Assembly: GCF_007097245.1 (NCBI RefSeq)
Contig: NZ_VJZT01000002.1
Span: forward strand, 53,763-117,762
Reading direction: 5' to 3'
Source: Flavobacterium restrictum
GTDB taxonomy: Bacteria > Bacteroidota > Bacteroidia > Flavobacteriales > Flavobacteriaceae
DNA: 64,000 nucleotides
Shown here in pieces: positions 36,078 to 45,078 of the stretch; the stretch's first letter is position 1, and each line of letters opens with the position of its first letter. Under the pieces are notes generated by a model. The model saw only the letters and a program-made list of their open reading frames with translations, was not told the DNA's origin and searched no databases. The position numbers and the translations under genes are program-made.

Positions 36078-36422
36078 ATGCAATCAAAACCCACCAACAG
36101 CCCAGTCGATTTACATGTAGGGACGATGTTAAAAACCTATATTGACCACCATAGAATCTCCAAAGCCTCATTGGCACGCTACCTGGGGATTCAGGATTCT
36201 GTGGTATTGCGGTATCAAAAAAGTGCTACCCTACAAGCTGCCCTACTCCTACGGTTGAGTCATGCTTTGAAGCATAATTTTTTTCAGGATATTGCCTCCA
36301 CACTACCCAGCACCTATACCACAACAGCCCCGCTAGATACTACCAAGGATGTAAAAATTGCCGCTTTGGAACAAGAAATTATCATACTTAAAGCCGAAAA
36401 AGCAGTGCTTTTGTTGCGGTAA
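36078..36422 (+). CDS. Small HTH (XRE-like) protein with C-terminal coiled coil
   Basis: A 114-residue DNA-binding protein. Residues about 13-70 form a Cro/XRE-type helix-turn-helix (LKTYIDHHRISKASLARYLG, then QDSVVLRYQKSATLQAALLL). After a Thr/Pro-rich linker, residues about 92-112 form a short coiled coil (KIAALEQEIIILKAEKAVLL) that would make it a dimer. No partner gene follows on this strand. Its position downstream of nine two-turn repeats makes it a candidate to bind that array and regulate itself; this is inference. Confidence 0.75.
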   Translation: MQSKPTNSPVDLHVGTMLKTYIDHHRISKASLARYLGIQDSVVLRYQKSATLQAALLLRLSHALKHNFFQDIASTLPSTYTTTAPLDTTKDVKIAALEQEIIILKAEKAVLLLR

Positions 36423-36673
36423 CAACAGCTGTTAACAATCATAAATGAGGGGCGGGGTTCACAAGGCATGCTTTTTTAAAAAAGGTAGCCACAGTGGTAA
36501 CGGATAATGCTGGTTTTGTACCGATTTTAATTCATTTTTTGATATTTTTTAAAAAAAAACGTGCTATGCTGTTGCATCCGCATCATTGGTGGGTTAATTT
36601 TGTACCGTGCTACTTATATGGTGTCAAAAGCAAATGCCCTAAAGATTTCATAGTTTGGACGAACGTCTCAAAA
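36423..36673. other. Intergenic stretch between convergent genes
   Basis: Mixed composition with runs of A and T; a short open frame here has no family features and is not called. No clear terminator for either flanking gene was found. Confidence 0.4.
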
Positions 36674-37579
36674 TTAAACGGTAGTAAAAAGTAGTTTCTT
36701 AATGATTTTTGTCTCTAGACCCACATATTTCAAGAATAATATTGGGTCGATTGTTCGTATGGCAATTTCCATTTCAAAATGAATCATTTTTAGTATCGCT
36801 CTATTTTCGGCTGTGGTTTGGTTCAATTCTAGTGCATGCGTTACAATTTGGTAGGTGGAGCGATTAAATTTTCGGGTTTTTTTATTCAATCGTTTAAAAC
36901 GTTGCGCACTTAATGAATTTCTTAACTCCCTTTTTTTCATCAGAACTTCGTCTATAAAATCAAAGGTGTAATGGCGAGCAGCTCTTATCCAAAAATCAAA
37001 ATCTTCGTAATATAAGTTTTCATTATAGCCATTTAAAGATTCATAAACGATTCTTTTTGCCATTGCCGATACGGAACAAACATTGTTTTGAAGGCTTAAT
37101 AATCCGATATAAATATCTCCGGTAGGTTGCGGTTGTATCCTTTTTTTATTTTTATCAACTTTAAAAAAATATTTAAAATGGCTGGAATCTTCAAAAATCA
37201 ATTCGACATTTCCGTAAACGATACCTAGATTTTTAAAAGAACTGGTTTGAAAAGCATGTAGTTGCAACTCGACAGCATTGGTATTCAATATATCATCAGC
37301 TGCCAAATCAATAATAAAATCACCTTTGCTCAAAGCAAAAGCATTATTAAAAGATTTAGTGTTACCCATATTTTTAGTGTTTTGAATACATGTAACAGTA
37401 GGGTAAGTAAGCAACCATTCTTTTATGACTTGGGAAGAATTATCAGTGCTATAGTCATCAACGATTAGCAACTCAATATTCGAATAGGTTTGATTCAGAA
37501 CCGAATCTAACGCTTTTGTCACAAATTTTTCATGGTTATAGCAAAGACAAATTATGGAAACTAATGGATAGTGATTCAT
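36674..37579 (-). CDS. Family 2 glycosyltransferase (GT-A fold)
   Basis: A 301-residue cytoplasmic glycosyltransferase. It opens PLVSIICLCYNHEKFVTKAL and has VLNQTYSNIELLIVDDYSTD, the usual GT2 nucleotide-binding part, with the DxD-equivalent in DLAADDILN (about residue 97). YYEDFDFWIRAARHY (about 190) is the acceptor-side ED motif. The C-terminal 90 residues are basic and helical. It is divergently placed from the adjacent GT4 gene with only 49 bp between starts, so the two share a promoter region. It belongs to the right half of the split glycan cluster. Confidence 0.88.
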   Translation of the reverse strand: MNHYPLVSIICLCYNHEKFVTKALDSVLNQTYSNIELLIVDDYSTDNSSQVIKEWLLTYPTVTCIQNTKNMGNTKSFNNAFALSKGDFIIDLAADDILNTNAVELQLHAFQTSSFKNLGIVYGNVELIFEDSSHFKYFFKVDKNKKRIQPQPTGDIYIGLLSLQNNVCSVSAMAKRIVYESLNGYNENLYYEDFDFWIRAARHYTFDFIDEVLMKKRELRNSLSAQRFKRLNKKTRKFNRSTYQIVTHALELNQTTAENRAILKMIHFEMEIAIRTIDPILFLKYVGLETKIIKKLLFTTV

Positions 37580-37628
37580 TTATACAGATAAGTGTTTATA
37601 TTTGAAGCTAAAATAGCAAATTATTAAC

Positions 37629-38726
37629 ATGAGTGAGAGCAAAAATACATTTAAAATTGCATTAGTAGGCGATTGTTTAGCTGGTGGTGGTGCTGAAAAA
37701 TTACATGCAACCCTATCGATTTTTTTTGATAACATAGGTCTTTATGTTCATAATATTATATTTTTAGACGAAATATCCTATTCTTATTCAGGTAAATTGT
37801 TGAATTTAGGACTATTGAAATCCAATACAATTTATGATAAGTTAAAACGAATTTATGTATTGAGAACCTTTTTCAAGCAACATGAATTTGATTGTATTAT
37901 AGATTTTAGATACCGTGTTAATTTCATAAACGAATTTTTGATTTCTCGCTATGCTTATAACTCACGAGCTATTTACACCGTTCATAGCGGTATAACTTCT
38001 TTTTATATTCCAAAAAACAAGCATTTAGCAAGGTTAATTTATTCTGGACATGAGTTTGTTGCGGTTAGTATAGGAATTGAAAAAGTAATAAAAGAACAGT
38101 ACAACATCCCTGTTACTACTATTCACAATCCGATTGAAATTGCTAAAATAAAAGTGTTAAGCACTGCGTTGGTACCTGACGAGAGTAACTATATTTTGGC
38201 AGTAGGTAGAATGAACGATAAAGTCAAACAATTTGACAAACTCATTGAAGCCTATCATCAATCTAGTTTGTCTCAAAAAAATATAAAATTAATAATAATA
38301 GGTTCAGGACAATATTTAGAGGAATTAAAATATTTAGTTAACCAAAAGCAATTGACCAATGATGTAATTTTCAAAGGCTATCAACAAAATCCTCATGCGT
38401 ATCAAAAAAAAGGGCTTTTCACGGTCGTTTCGAGTAGTAATGAAGGATTTCCAAATGTAATTATCGAAAGTATGCTAGTAGGAACTCCTGTCGTTTCTTT
38501 TGATTGTTTTTCGGGCCCCAACGAGATAATTATTGATGGCTTCAACGGTTTATTGGTCGAAAATCAAAATATAGTAAAGTTAACACAAGCAATGAATAAG
38601 ATGGTAAATGATATAGAATTATATGAGTATTGCAAAAGCAACGCAGCAAAAAGTGTTGACCGTTTTTCATCTTATACCATCGGTAGTCAGTGGATGGATT
38701 TTTTAAAAATAAAAAAACATGAATAG
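37629..38726 (+). CDS. Family 4 glycosyltransferase (GT-B fold)
   Basis: A 365-residue GT-B enzyme. The N-terminal domain has CLAGGGAEKLHATLS (glycine loop near residue 20); the C-terminal donor domain has ILAVGRMNDKVKQFDKLIEA, LIIIGSGQYLEELKYLV, and the conserved VSSSNEGFPNVIIESMLVGT with the catalytic ExxxxxxxE Glu pair. It overlaps the ketoisomerase gene by eight bases, showing tight coupling. Most such enzymes are retaining hexosyltransferases; donor unknown. Confidence 0.9.
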   Translation: MSESKNTFKIALVGDCLAGGGAEKLHATLSIFFDNIGLYVHNIIFLDEISYSYSGKLLNLGLLKSNTIYDKLKRIYVLRTFFKQHEFDCIIDFRYRVNFINEFLISRYAYNSRAIYTVHSGITSFYIPKNKHLARLIYSGHEFVAVSIGIEKVIKEQYNIPVTTIHNPIEIAKIKVLSTALVPDESNYILAVGRMNDKVKQFDKLIEAYHQSSLSQKNIKLIIIGSGQYLEELKYLVNQKQLTNDVIFKGYQQNPHAYQKKGLFTVVSSSNEGFPNVIIESMLVGTPVVSFDCFSGPNEIIIDGFNGLLVENQNIVKLTQAMNKMVNDIELYEYCKSNAAKSVDRFSSYTIGSQWMDFLKIKKHE

Positions 38727-39111
38727 TACAATTATAGAAATACCAAAAATAGAGAACAGCCTTGGGAATATTGCCGTCATAGAAAATGATGTTATTCCGT
38801 TTGAAATAAAAAGAGTTTATTATTTATTTGACATTCCAAGTTATGCAAAACGTGGCGGTCATTCGCATCGCAATTTGCAACAAGTTTTAATCGCTATTTC
38901 GGGTAGTTTTGATGTGGTTTTAAAAGATGGAATTACAGTAAAAACAATTACTTTAAACAAACCTGACAAAGGCTTGATGATTGATAGTAACACTTGGCGC
39001 GAATTGCAAAACTTTTCATCAGGTGCCGTTTGCCTTGTTTTGGCATCGGATGTGTTTGACGAAGCCGATTATATTCGGGATTACGATGCTTTTTTAGAAT
39101 CATTGCAATGA
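38719..39111 (+). CDS. FdtA/QdtA-family sugar 3,4-ketoisomerase (cupin)
   Basis: A 130-residue cupin of the WxcM/FdtA family that isomerises dTDP-4-keto-6-deoxyglucose to the 3-keto sugar, ready for an FdtB-type aminotransferase. Motifs: IKRVYYLFDIPSYAKRGGHS with HRNLQQVLIAISGSFDV (catalytic His residues in the GGHSH region, about 47-52) and VLASDVFDEADYIRDYD at the end. Its likely partner aminotransferase is on the other side of the RHS island at 21645. rmlA and rmlB for the precursor are not in this window. Confidence 0.88.
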   Translation: MNSTIIEIPKIENSLGNIAVIENDVIPFEIKRVYYLFDIPSYAKRGGHSHRNLQQVLIAISGSFDVVLKDGITVKTITLNKPDKGLMIDSNTWRELQNFSSGAVCLVLASDVFDEADYIRDYDAFLESLQ

Positions 39112-40208
39112 GAATTGTTTACCTTGTTCCCAGTATTGCCAATGAAGGAGGTGTGGCACGAGTGCTGTCGACAAAAGCCAATTATTTGGTGCAAAAATTA
39201 GGGCACGAAGTACATATTGTTACGCAAAACAAAGGCAATGTTCCGCTTTTTTACCACTTTGATGCCGCTATTTTTTTGCATGATATCCTCTTGACTGGAA
39301 CCCCTTTTGCATTTTTATGGAGTTACCAAAAAGCACTATCTGTTATCTTCAAAAAAATACAACCCGATTGTATAATCGTTGCCGATAATGGCTTAAAAGG
39401 CTATCTCGTACCGTGGTTGTTTCCCACAAAAACACCCATTCTCTTTGAATCGCATGGTTCCAAATTTATTCAAGAACAAGCCTCCAAAAACACTTTTTTT
39501 GGTAAATTGACCTATCGTTTTTTGATACTATTAAAAATATTTTGTGCCAAAAAATTCGATACTTTTATCGTTTTATCCGAGGCTAGTTTACAGGAATGGA
39601 AACTCTACAATGCCTTGGTGATTCCTAATCCATTAGCCACTATACCTGTAAAAAAAGCCAATTTACAATCGAAAAAAGTTATTGCTGTTGCCCGAAATAC
39701 CTACGAAAAAGGCTTGGATCGCTTGCTCCCGATTTGGCAAAAAACAAGTCTTGCAAACCCCGATTGGACACTCGAAATTTACGGCAATCAAGTAACCAAT
39801 GGGACATTACTGCAATTAGCCAAAGCGTTACAAATTGAAAATTCAGTCCGTTTTTATGAGCCCGTAAAAAACATTGAAGCCAAGTATCAAGAGGCGGCCG
39901 TTGTTCTCATGACATCCCGCTCCGAAGGGCTTCCAATGATTTTGCTAGAAGCTATGGCAGTAGGTTTGCCTGCCATAGCTTACGATTGTCCTTGTGGGCC
40001 AAGAGCTATTATTACCGAGGGTGAAAACGGCTTTTTGATACCTGATGGCAATGAAAATGTATTTATAGCAAAACTCACCCTACTCTTACAAAACGTGGCG
40101 TTGCGAGTGCAAATGGGCAACAATGCCTCAAAAATTACAGCAAAATACGATTTGGAAACCGTCATGCTACAGTGGCAAAACCTTTTTGAAACGGTGGCAA
40201 AAAAATAA
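39108..40208 (+). CDS. Family 4 glycosyltransferase (GT-B fold)
   Basis: A 366-residue GT-B enzyme starting four bases before the end of the ketoisomerase gene (ATGA overlap). N-terminal IVYLVPSIANEGGVARVLST carries the glycine loop; the donor domain has VIAVARNTYEKGLDRLLPIW, LEIYGNQVTNGTLLQLA and the ExxxxxxxE block MTSRSEGLPMILLEAMAVGL. It is a second, distinct GT4 enzyme of the cluster and ends one base before the convergent GT2 gene. Confidence 0.9.
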   Translation: MRIVYLVPSIANEGGVARVLSTKANYLVQKLGHEVHIVTQNKGNVPLFYHFDAAIFLHDILLTGTPFAFLWSYQKALSVIFKKIQPDCIIVADNGLKGYLVPWLFPTKTPILFESHGSKFIQEQASKNTFFGKLTYRFLILLKIFCAKKFDTFIVLSEASLQEWKLYNALVIPNPLATIPVKKANLQSKKVIAVARNTYEKGLDRLLPIWQKTSLANPDWTLEIYGNQVTNGTLLQLAKALQIENSVRFYEPVKNIEAKYQEAAVVLMTSRSEGLPMILLEAMAVGLPAIAYDCPCGPRAIITEGENGFLIPDGNENVFIAKLTLLLQNVALRVQMGNNASKITAKYDLETVMLQWQNLFETVAKK

Positions 40209-40209
40209 A

Positions 40210-41097
40210 TTAATTTTTGATTTTACAAAAATAACCCAACTTGTAGCAATCAAAAAGGAATAATTTTGGTGCATCAGACAAGAGATTTTGCTTTATTTTT
40301 GATTCAAAAGTGTCAAAAGCAAAAGCTACCCATTTATGTAGTTTTACTTTTGTTAGGAAGGTATAAGTCGCAACGATTTTGCTTTCTTCCGCAAGTGTGG
40401 TGTTCCAAGTGGTAATAAAAGCCAAATTATCTAAAGCCGTTTTGGTTTTCTCCAAAAAAACCACCGATGTTTCAAGATTTTCATGAAAAGTAGGATTATC
40501 AAGGTGGCTTACACGGTACTTATGGGCAGCCAAAACGCTCAAAAAACACAAATCTTCATAGCCGTATTTTAATATTTGAGAGTCAAAAGGATGTTGCAGG
40601 AACACCGTTTTTTGTATCAATAAATTAGAGGTTAGGGCGCGACTGTTTGGTTTTTGATTTCTATAATCGGCGGGGAGTGCTTCTCGTTGCGTGCCATAAA
40701 TCCAGCGTAATAATTGGTCTGATGCTGGTTTTTCAGAGTGATACGCAATTCCTCCAAAAGCAATTTTTCCTGCATTATGGTCTATAAACAAAAGATATTT
40801 TTTTATAAAACTATCCGTTTTGGGGAACGTATCACAATCCAAAAGTAAGAGCCAATCAAAACGTGCCTTTTCGGCAAGTGCATTACAGTTTTTTCCCCGT
40901 CCTAAATTGACGGCATTCTTCTCAAAGCTACAATTTTCCAACGTATTAATCGCGTTGTTTTCGTTCAAAAATGCAGTGGAGTTATCGTCTTGCACCCGAA
41001 TTTCGAATTCAATTTTACTGCCTATACATTGCTGTTGCAGTTCATACACCAGCGGAAACGCATTGTAATTGTAAGTAGGAATGAGTATCGAAAGCAT
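40210..41097 (-). CDS. Family 2 glycosyltransferase
   Basis: A 295-residue GT2 enzyme. It opens MLSILIPTYNYNAFPLVYEL; the DxD-equivalent is LLLDCDTFPKTDSF (about residue 93), and YGYEDLCFLSVLAAHKYRVS (about 182) carries the ED motif with the galactosyltransferase-like C-terminal region. Its ATG overlaps the ftsE stop by one base, so it is read from the ftsE transcript even though its role belongs with the glycan genes. Confidence 0.85.
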   Translation of the reverse strand: MLSILIPTYNYNAFPLVYELQQQCIGSKIEFEIRVQDDNSTAFLNENNAINTLENCSFEKNAVNLGRGKNCNALAEKARFDWLLLLDCDTFPKTDSFIKKYLLFIDHNAGKIAFGGIAYHSEKPASDQLLRWIYGTQREALPADYRNQKPNSRALTSNLLIQKTVFLQHPFDSQILKYGYEDLCFLSVLAAHKYRVSHLDNPTFHENLETSVVFLEKTKTALDNLAFITTWNTTLAEESKIVATYTFLTKVKLHKWVAFAFDTFESKIKQNLLSDAPKLFLFDCYKLGYFCKIKN

Positions 41098-41780
41098 TAC
41101 ACAGTGCGTTGCACTACCTCAAATATCTTGGCATCCTCACACTTCAATGTTTTTGATGGAAATTTCATCAACAAGGCATAATCGTGTGTGGCCATGATAA
41201 CGGTTTTGCCATTAGCATTGATTTTACGTAACACTTCGAGAACTTCGGCACTGGTTTGTGGGTCTAAATTTCCAGTGGGTTCATCGGCAAGTATAAATTC
41301 TGGGTCGTTGAGTAAAGCTCTAGCAATAGCTACTCGTTGTTGCTCGCCACCAGAGAGTTGGTGTGGCATTTTATTTCCAAATTCCGTCATGCCTACTTTA
41401 GTCAGCACTTCGGTGATTTTGTCTTGCATTTCTTGCTCGTCCTTCCAGCCCGTCGCCTTAAGCACAAATAGCATATTGTCCTTTACCGTACGATCAGGAA
41501 GTAGTTTAAAATCCTGAAAAACAATTCCAATTTTTCGCCTCAAAAACGGAATATCATCCTCTTTCAAGGATGCTAAATCAAAATCTACCATGTGCCCTTC
41601 GCCCTCGGTCAAAGGCAAATCGCCATACAAGGTTTTCATGAAACTACTTTTTCCAGAACCTGTTTTTCCAATAATATAGATAAATTCACCGTGATTTACC
41701 TCCAGATTTATATGGGACAAAATGGTTTTTCCTTCCTGATAAATGGTCACATTCTTTAAAGACAGTACGGTTTGAGACAT
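41097..41780 (-). CDS. ftsE: Cell division ATP-binding protein FtsE
   Basis: A 227-residue ABC ATPase that with FtsX regulates septal peptidoglycan hydrolysis. Walker A GKTGSGKS (residues 38-45), signature LSGGEQQRVAIARAL, Walker B with ILADEPTGNLDPQT and the switch His in VIMATHDYALLMKF. The FVFQDFKLLPDRTVKDNM block is characteristic of FtsE. ftsX is not adjacent, as in other Bacteroidetes; a glycosyltransferase follows directly instead. Confidence 0.9.
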   Translation of the reverse strand: MSQTVLSLKNVTIYQEGKTILSHINLEVNHGEFIYIIGKTGSGKSSFMKTLYGDLPLTEGEGHMVDFDLASLKEDDIPFLRRKIGIVFQDFKLLPDRTVKDNMLFVLKATGWKDEQEMQDKITEVLTKVGMTEFGNKMPHQLSGGEQQRVAIARALLNDPEFILADEPTGNLDPQTSAEVLEVLRKINANGKTVIMATHDYALLMKFPSKTLKCEDAKIFEVVQRTV

Positions 41781-41873
41781 AATAGAATTGTTTATGGGGT
41801 AAAAGTAATAAGATAACGGATGTATTCAAAATAAATTCTGTTCAAATAAAAAAGAAACACTTATAAATGAAAA

Positions 41874-41908
41874 AGACAAGAGACAAGAGACAAGAGACAA
41901 GAGGCAAA
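41874..41908. repeat. Intergenic heptamer array, 4 x AGACAAG plus AGGCAAA
   Basis: Four perfect 7-bp units and one degenerate unit in the gap between ftsE and the TPR gene, with the same architecture as the coding array at 22154-22188 (4 x AGCCAAG plus AGTCAAA). Confidence 0.85.
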
Positions 41909-41999
41909 TTTTAAATAGTGAAAGACTCCTACCTCATAATTGTTAAAAAAAATGTTTATAATAAAACCCTTTTGCAGTTCGTTATAGACATTAGAACAA

Positions 42000-42007
42000 T
42001 ACATTTG
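42000..42007 (+). promoter_or_regulatory. Promoter -7 box (TACATTTG) of the TPR gene
   Basis: TACATTTG matches TAnnTTTG and lies 21 bp before the ATG at 42029. Confidence 0.45.
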
Positions 42008-42028
42008 GTTTAAAAAAAAATACTTGCA

Positions 42029-45000
42029 ATGCGTACACTTTCTAGGCTCTTTTTTTTACTGTTTCTTGCAAATAGCATTTTGGTTTCGGCACAAAAATCA
42101 GCTATTTATACTCATGAACTTCAGGATTTTAATAAAGCGGTAGCACTTTATAAAGCCAAACAATTTGCCTCGGCACAGCTTATTTTCGAAAACGTAAAAG
42201 CGCAAACCACCAGCGAGGAAGTTCAATCTGATTGTGCCTATTATGTGGCAAATTGCGCCATTCGTACCAACCAATCCAATGCCGATGTGCTCATGGAACG
42301 CTTCGTGAAGGACTACCCTACCAGCACCAAGCGCAACCAAGCGTACATAGAAGTGGCGCAATACTATTTTGAACAAAGCAATTATCCGCAAGCGCTGGAA
42401 TGGTTTGACAAAGTCGATGAGAATCATTTGAATGCCAGCGAACAAGAAAAATACAATTTCCAAAAAGGCTACAGCTTTTTTTCGTCCAAAAAGAAAAAAG
42501 AAGCCACAACGTATCTTAACAAAGTAGTAAATTCTAAAGAATACGGTTCGCAAGCCAAGTATTACCTAGGATTTATAGCCTACGAAGGCGACGATTACAA
42601 GGAAGCAACCAAGTATTTTGATGCTGTTTCTGGCGAAGAAAAATACAAAGAAAAACTGTCCTACTACCAAGCCGATATGAATTTCAAACTCGGTAGTTTC
42701 CAAAAAGCAATTGATTTAGGCAACAAAGCCATGGCAAAATCAAATGCTTTAGAAAAATCAGAATTGAATAAAATCATTGGCGAAAGCTATTTCAACCTCA
42801 AAAAATACGATCTCGCCATTCCGTTTTTGGTTGCGTACAATGGCAAAAAAGGAAAATGGAATAATACGGATTTCTACCAATTGGGTTACGCCTATTACGA
42901 GCAAAAGGACTACGAAAATGCCATAGCGCAATTCAACAAAATCATTGATGGCAACGATTTTGTCTCGCAAAATGCCTACTACCATTTGGGCGAAAGCTAT
43001 CTGGATTCGGGCAAAAAACCGCAAGCCTTGAATGCATTCAAAAATGCCTCCGAAATGAATTTTAACACCCAACTTCAAGAAGATGCCGCTTTGAATTATG
43101 CCAAATTAAGTTACGAAATTGGGAATTCCTACCAAACTGTTCCAGTTGTTTTAAAAGCCTTTTTGGACAAATACCCCAGCAATACCAACAATCCCGAAAT
43201 AGAAAAATTGCTAATCGATTCCTATATTTCATCCAAAAATTACAAAGAAGCTTTGGTTTTGTTAGAACGAAATAAATCGGCAGCCAATAAATTAGTGTAT
43301 CAAAAAGTACTTTTTTATAATGGATTAGAAGTGTTTAACAATGCTAATTTTCAAGAAGCAAGCCGCCTTTTTGAAAAAACAATTGCCGAAAATAAAGACG
43401 CCACTATAACCGCTAGAGCCCTTTTTTGGAAAGCAGAAACCGAGTTTACTTTGGACGATTATAAAGCTGCATTAGCCGATTTTAAAGCGTTTCTACTTTT
43501 GCCAGGAGCCAAAACTACCACCGAATTCAAAAACTGCAACTACAACATTGCTTACAGTTATTTTAAATTAAAAGAATACGAACAAGCAGGGAATTATTTT
43601 CAAAATCAAATTGATGCCGTTCCGGAAGACAAGGTGCGTTGGAACGATTCGTATTTGCGTTTAGCAGATTGTAGGTTTGTAACTTCTAAATATTGGCCTG
43701 CCATGGAAGCCTACGCCAAAGTGGTCGAATTAAAAAGCATCGATGCTGATTACGCCGCTTTTCAAAGAGCCATTTGCTTTGGTTTTGTTGCCAAAAACGA
43801 CAAAAAAATAGCGGCATTACAAGATTTTTTGACCCAATATGGCAAGTCCGAATACCGTGACGATGCTTTATTTGAGTTGGGAAATACCTATGTGACCGAG
43901 AACAAACCAGAATTAGCGCTTACCACTTACGACCGTTTAATTGCCGAATTTAATTCTGGTTCTTTTACTTCCAAAGCGATTTTGCGCCAAGGATTAATTT
44001 ATTACAATTCCGATAAAGATGCGCTGGCATTGGCAAAATTCAAAAAACTAGCCGCCGATTTTCCCAAAACTCCCGAAGCTCTCGAAGCGGTTTCGACCGC
44101 CCGTTTGATTTATGTAGACAGCGGCAAAGTTGATGAATATGCCACTTGGGTACGCACGCTGGATTTTGTCACGGTGAGCAATGTAGAACTGGATAACGAT
44201 ACTTACGAAGCCGCCGAAAAACAGTTGCAACAAAACAATACCAAGCAAGCCATCGCCGGATTTAGTAGCTATATCAACTCATTTCCAGGCGGAATTCATA
44301 CGCTAAATGCTAATTTTTATTTGGCACAATCCTATTTTTCTGAAGGTTCAGAGACCAAAGCAACGACTAATTACGAGTATGTTATTGCGCAACCCCGAAG
44401 CGAATTTACCGAGCAATCCTTGGCACGTTTGGCACAAATATACCTCAAGAACAACGCATCGGATAAAGCTATTCCTGTTTTAATTCGGTTAGAATCCGAG
44501 GCAGATTTTCCTCAAAATAAAACTTTTGCGCAAGCGAATTTGATGAAAAGCTATTACGACAAAACCAACTACCAAGACGCCGTTATTTATGCCGAAAAGG
44601 TTCTGTTGAACCCCAAAACGGATGAAAATGTAAAAAATGATGCTCAAATTATAAGTGCACGTGCCGACATGCAAACTGGTAATGAAACCAAGGCCAGAGC
44701 GGCTTATGCCAAATTAAGCAGCACTGCCAAAGGCGAACTCGCAGCCGAGGCATTGTATTATGACGCTTATTTTAAAAACAAGGACGCCAAATTTGAATTG
44801 TCGAATGTGGCGATTCAAAAACTAGCCAAAAATTATTCGAGTTACCGTTATTTTGGAGCCAAAGGATTGGTATTAATGGCACAGAATTTTTATGGTTTGA
44901 AAGACAGTTACCAAGCCACTTATATTTTGGACAATGTAATTCAGAATTTTACGGATTACCCAGAAATTGTAACCGAGGCAAAAACCAATTTGAGCACCAT

Positions 45001-45055
45001 CAAAACGGAAGAAGCCAAAACCAACTCGTCGATAATCCCCAAAGGAGGAAATTAA
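42029..45055 (+). CDS. Large tetratricopeptide-repeat periplasmic protein
   Basis: A 1008-residue exported protein (signal MRTLSRLFFLLFLANSILVSAQ). The rest consists of about 20 or more TPR-like helical pairs; clear units include YYEQKDYENAIAQFNKIIDG, YFEQSNYPQALEWFDKV and FELGNTYVTENKPELALTTY. Such proteins in Bacteroidetes act as periplasmic scaffolds and are encoded with a TonB-receptor-like barrel, which lies two genes downstream at 46018. Partner not determined by sequence. Confidence 0.85.
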   Translation: MRTLSRLFFLLFLANSILVSAQKSAIYTHELQDFNKAVALYKAKQFASAQLIFENVKAQTTSEEVQSDCAYYVANCAIRTNQSNADVLMERFVKDYPTSTKRNQAYIEVAQYYFEQSNYPQALEWFDKVDENHLNASEQEKYNFQKGYSFFSSKKKKEATTYLNKVVNSKEYGSQAKYYLGFIAYEGDDYKEATKYFDAVSGEEKYKEKLSYYQADMNFKLGSFQKAIDLGNKAMAKSNALEKSELNKIIGESYFNLKKYDLAIPFLVAYNGKKGKWNNTDFYQLGYAYYEQKDYENAIAQFNKIIDGNDFVSQNAYYHLGESYLDSGKKPQALNAFKNASEMNFNTQLQEDAALNYAKLSYEIGNSYQTVPVVLKAFLDKYPSNTNNPEIEKLLIDSYISSKNYKEALVLLERNKSAANKLVYQKVLFYNGLEVFNNANFQEASRLFEKTIAENKDATITARALFWKAETEFTLDDYKAALADFKAFLLLPGAKTTTEFKNCNYNIAYSYFKLKEYEQAGNYFQNQIDAVPEDKVRWNDSYLRLADCRFVTSKYWPAMEAYAKVVELKSIDADYAAFQRAICFGFVAKNDKKIAALQDFLTQYGKSEYRDDALFELGNTYVTENKPELALTTYDRLIAEFNSGSFTSKAILRQGLIYYNSDKDALALAKFKKLAADFPKTPEALEAVSTARLIYVDSGKVDEYATWVRTLDFVTVSNVELDNDTYEAAEKQLQQNNTKQAIAGFSSYINSFPGGIHTLNANFYLAQSYFSEGSETKATTNYEYVIAQPRSEFTEQSLARLAQIYLKNNASDKAIPVLIRLESEADFPQNKTFAQANLMKSYYDKTNYQDAVIYAEKVLLNPKTDENVKNDAQIISARADMQTGNETKARAAYAKLSSTAKGELAAEALYYDAYFKNKDAKFELSNVAIQKLAKNYSSYRYFGAKGLVLMAQNFYGLKDSYQATYILDNVIQNFTDYPEIVTEAKTNLSTIKTEEAKTNSSIIPKGGN

Positions 45056-45078
45056 GAGCAATCCGAACCCTTTTTTAA

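Noticed and set aside
36494..36694. Short open frame between the HTH gene and the GT2 gene
   Set aside because: No start context, no family features, and it overlaps the end of the opposite-strand gene.
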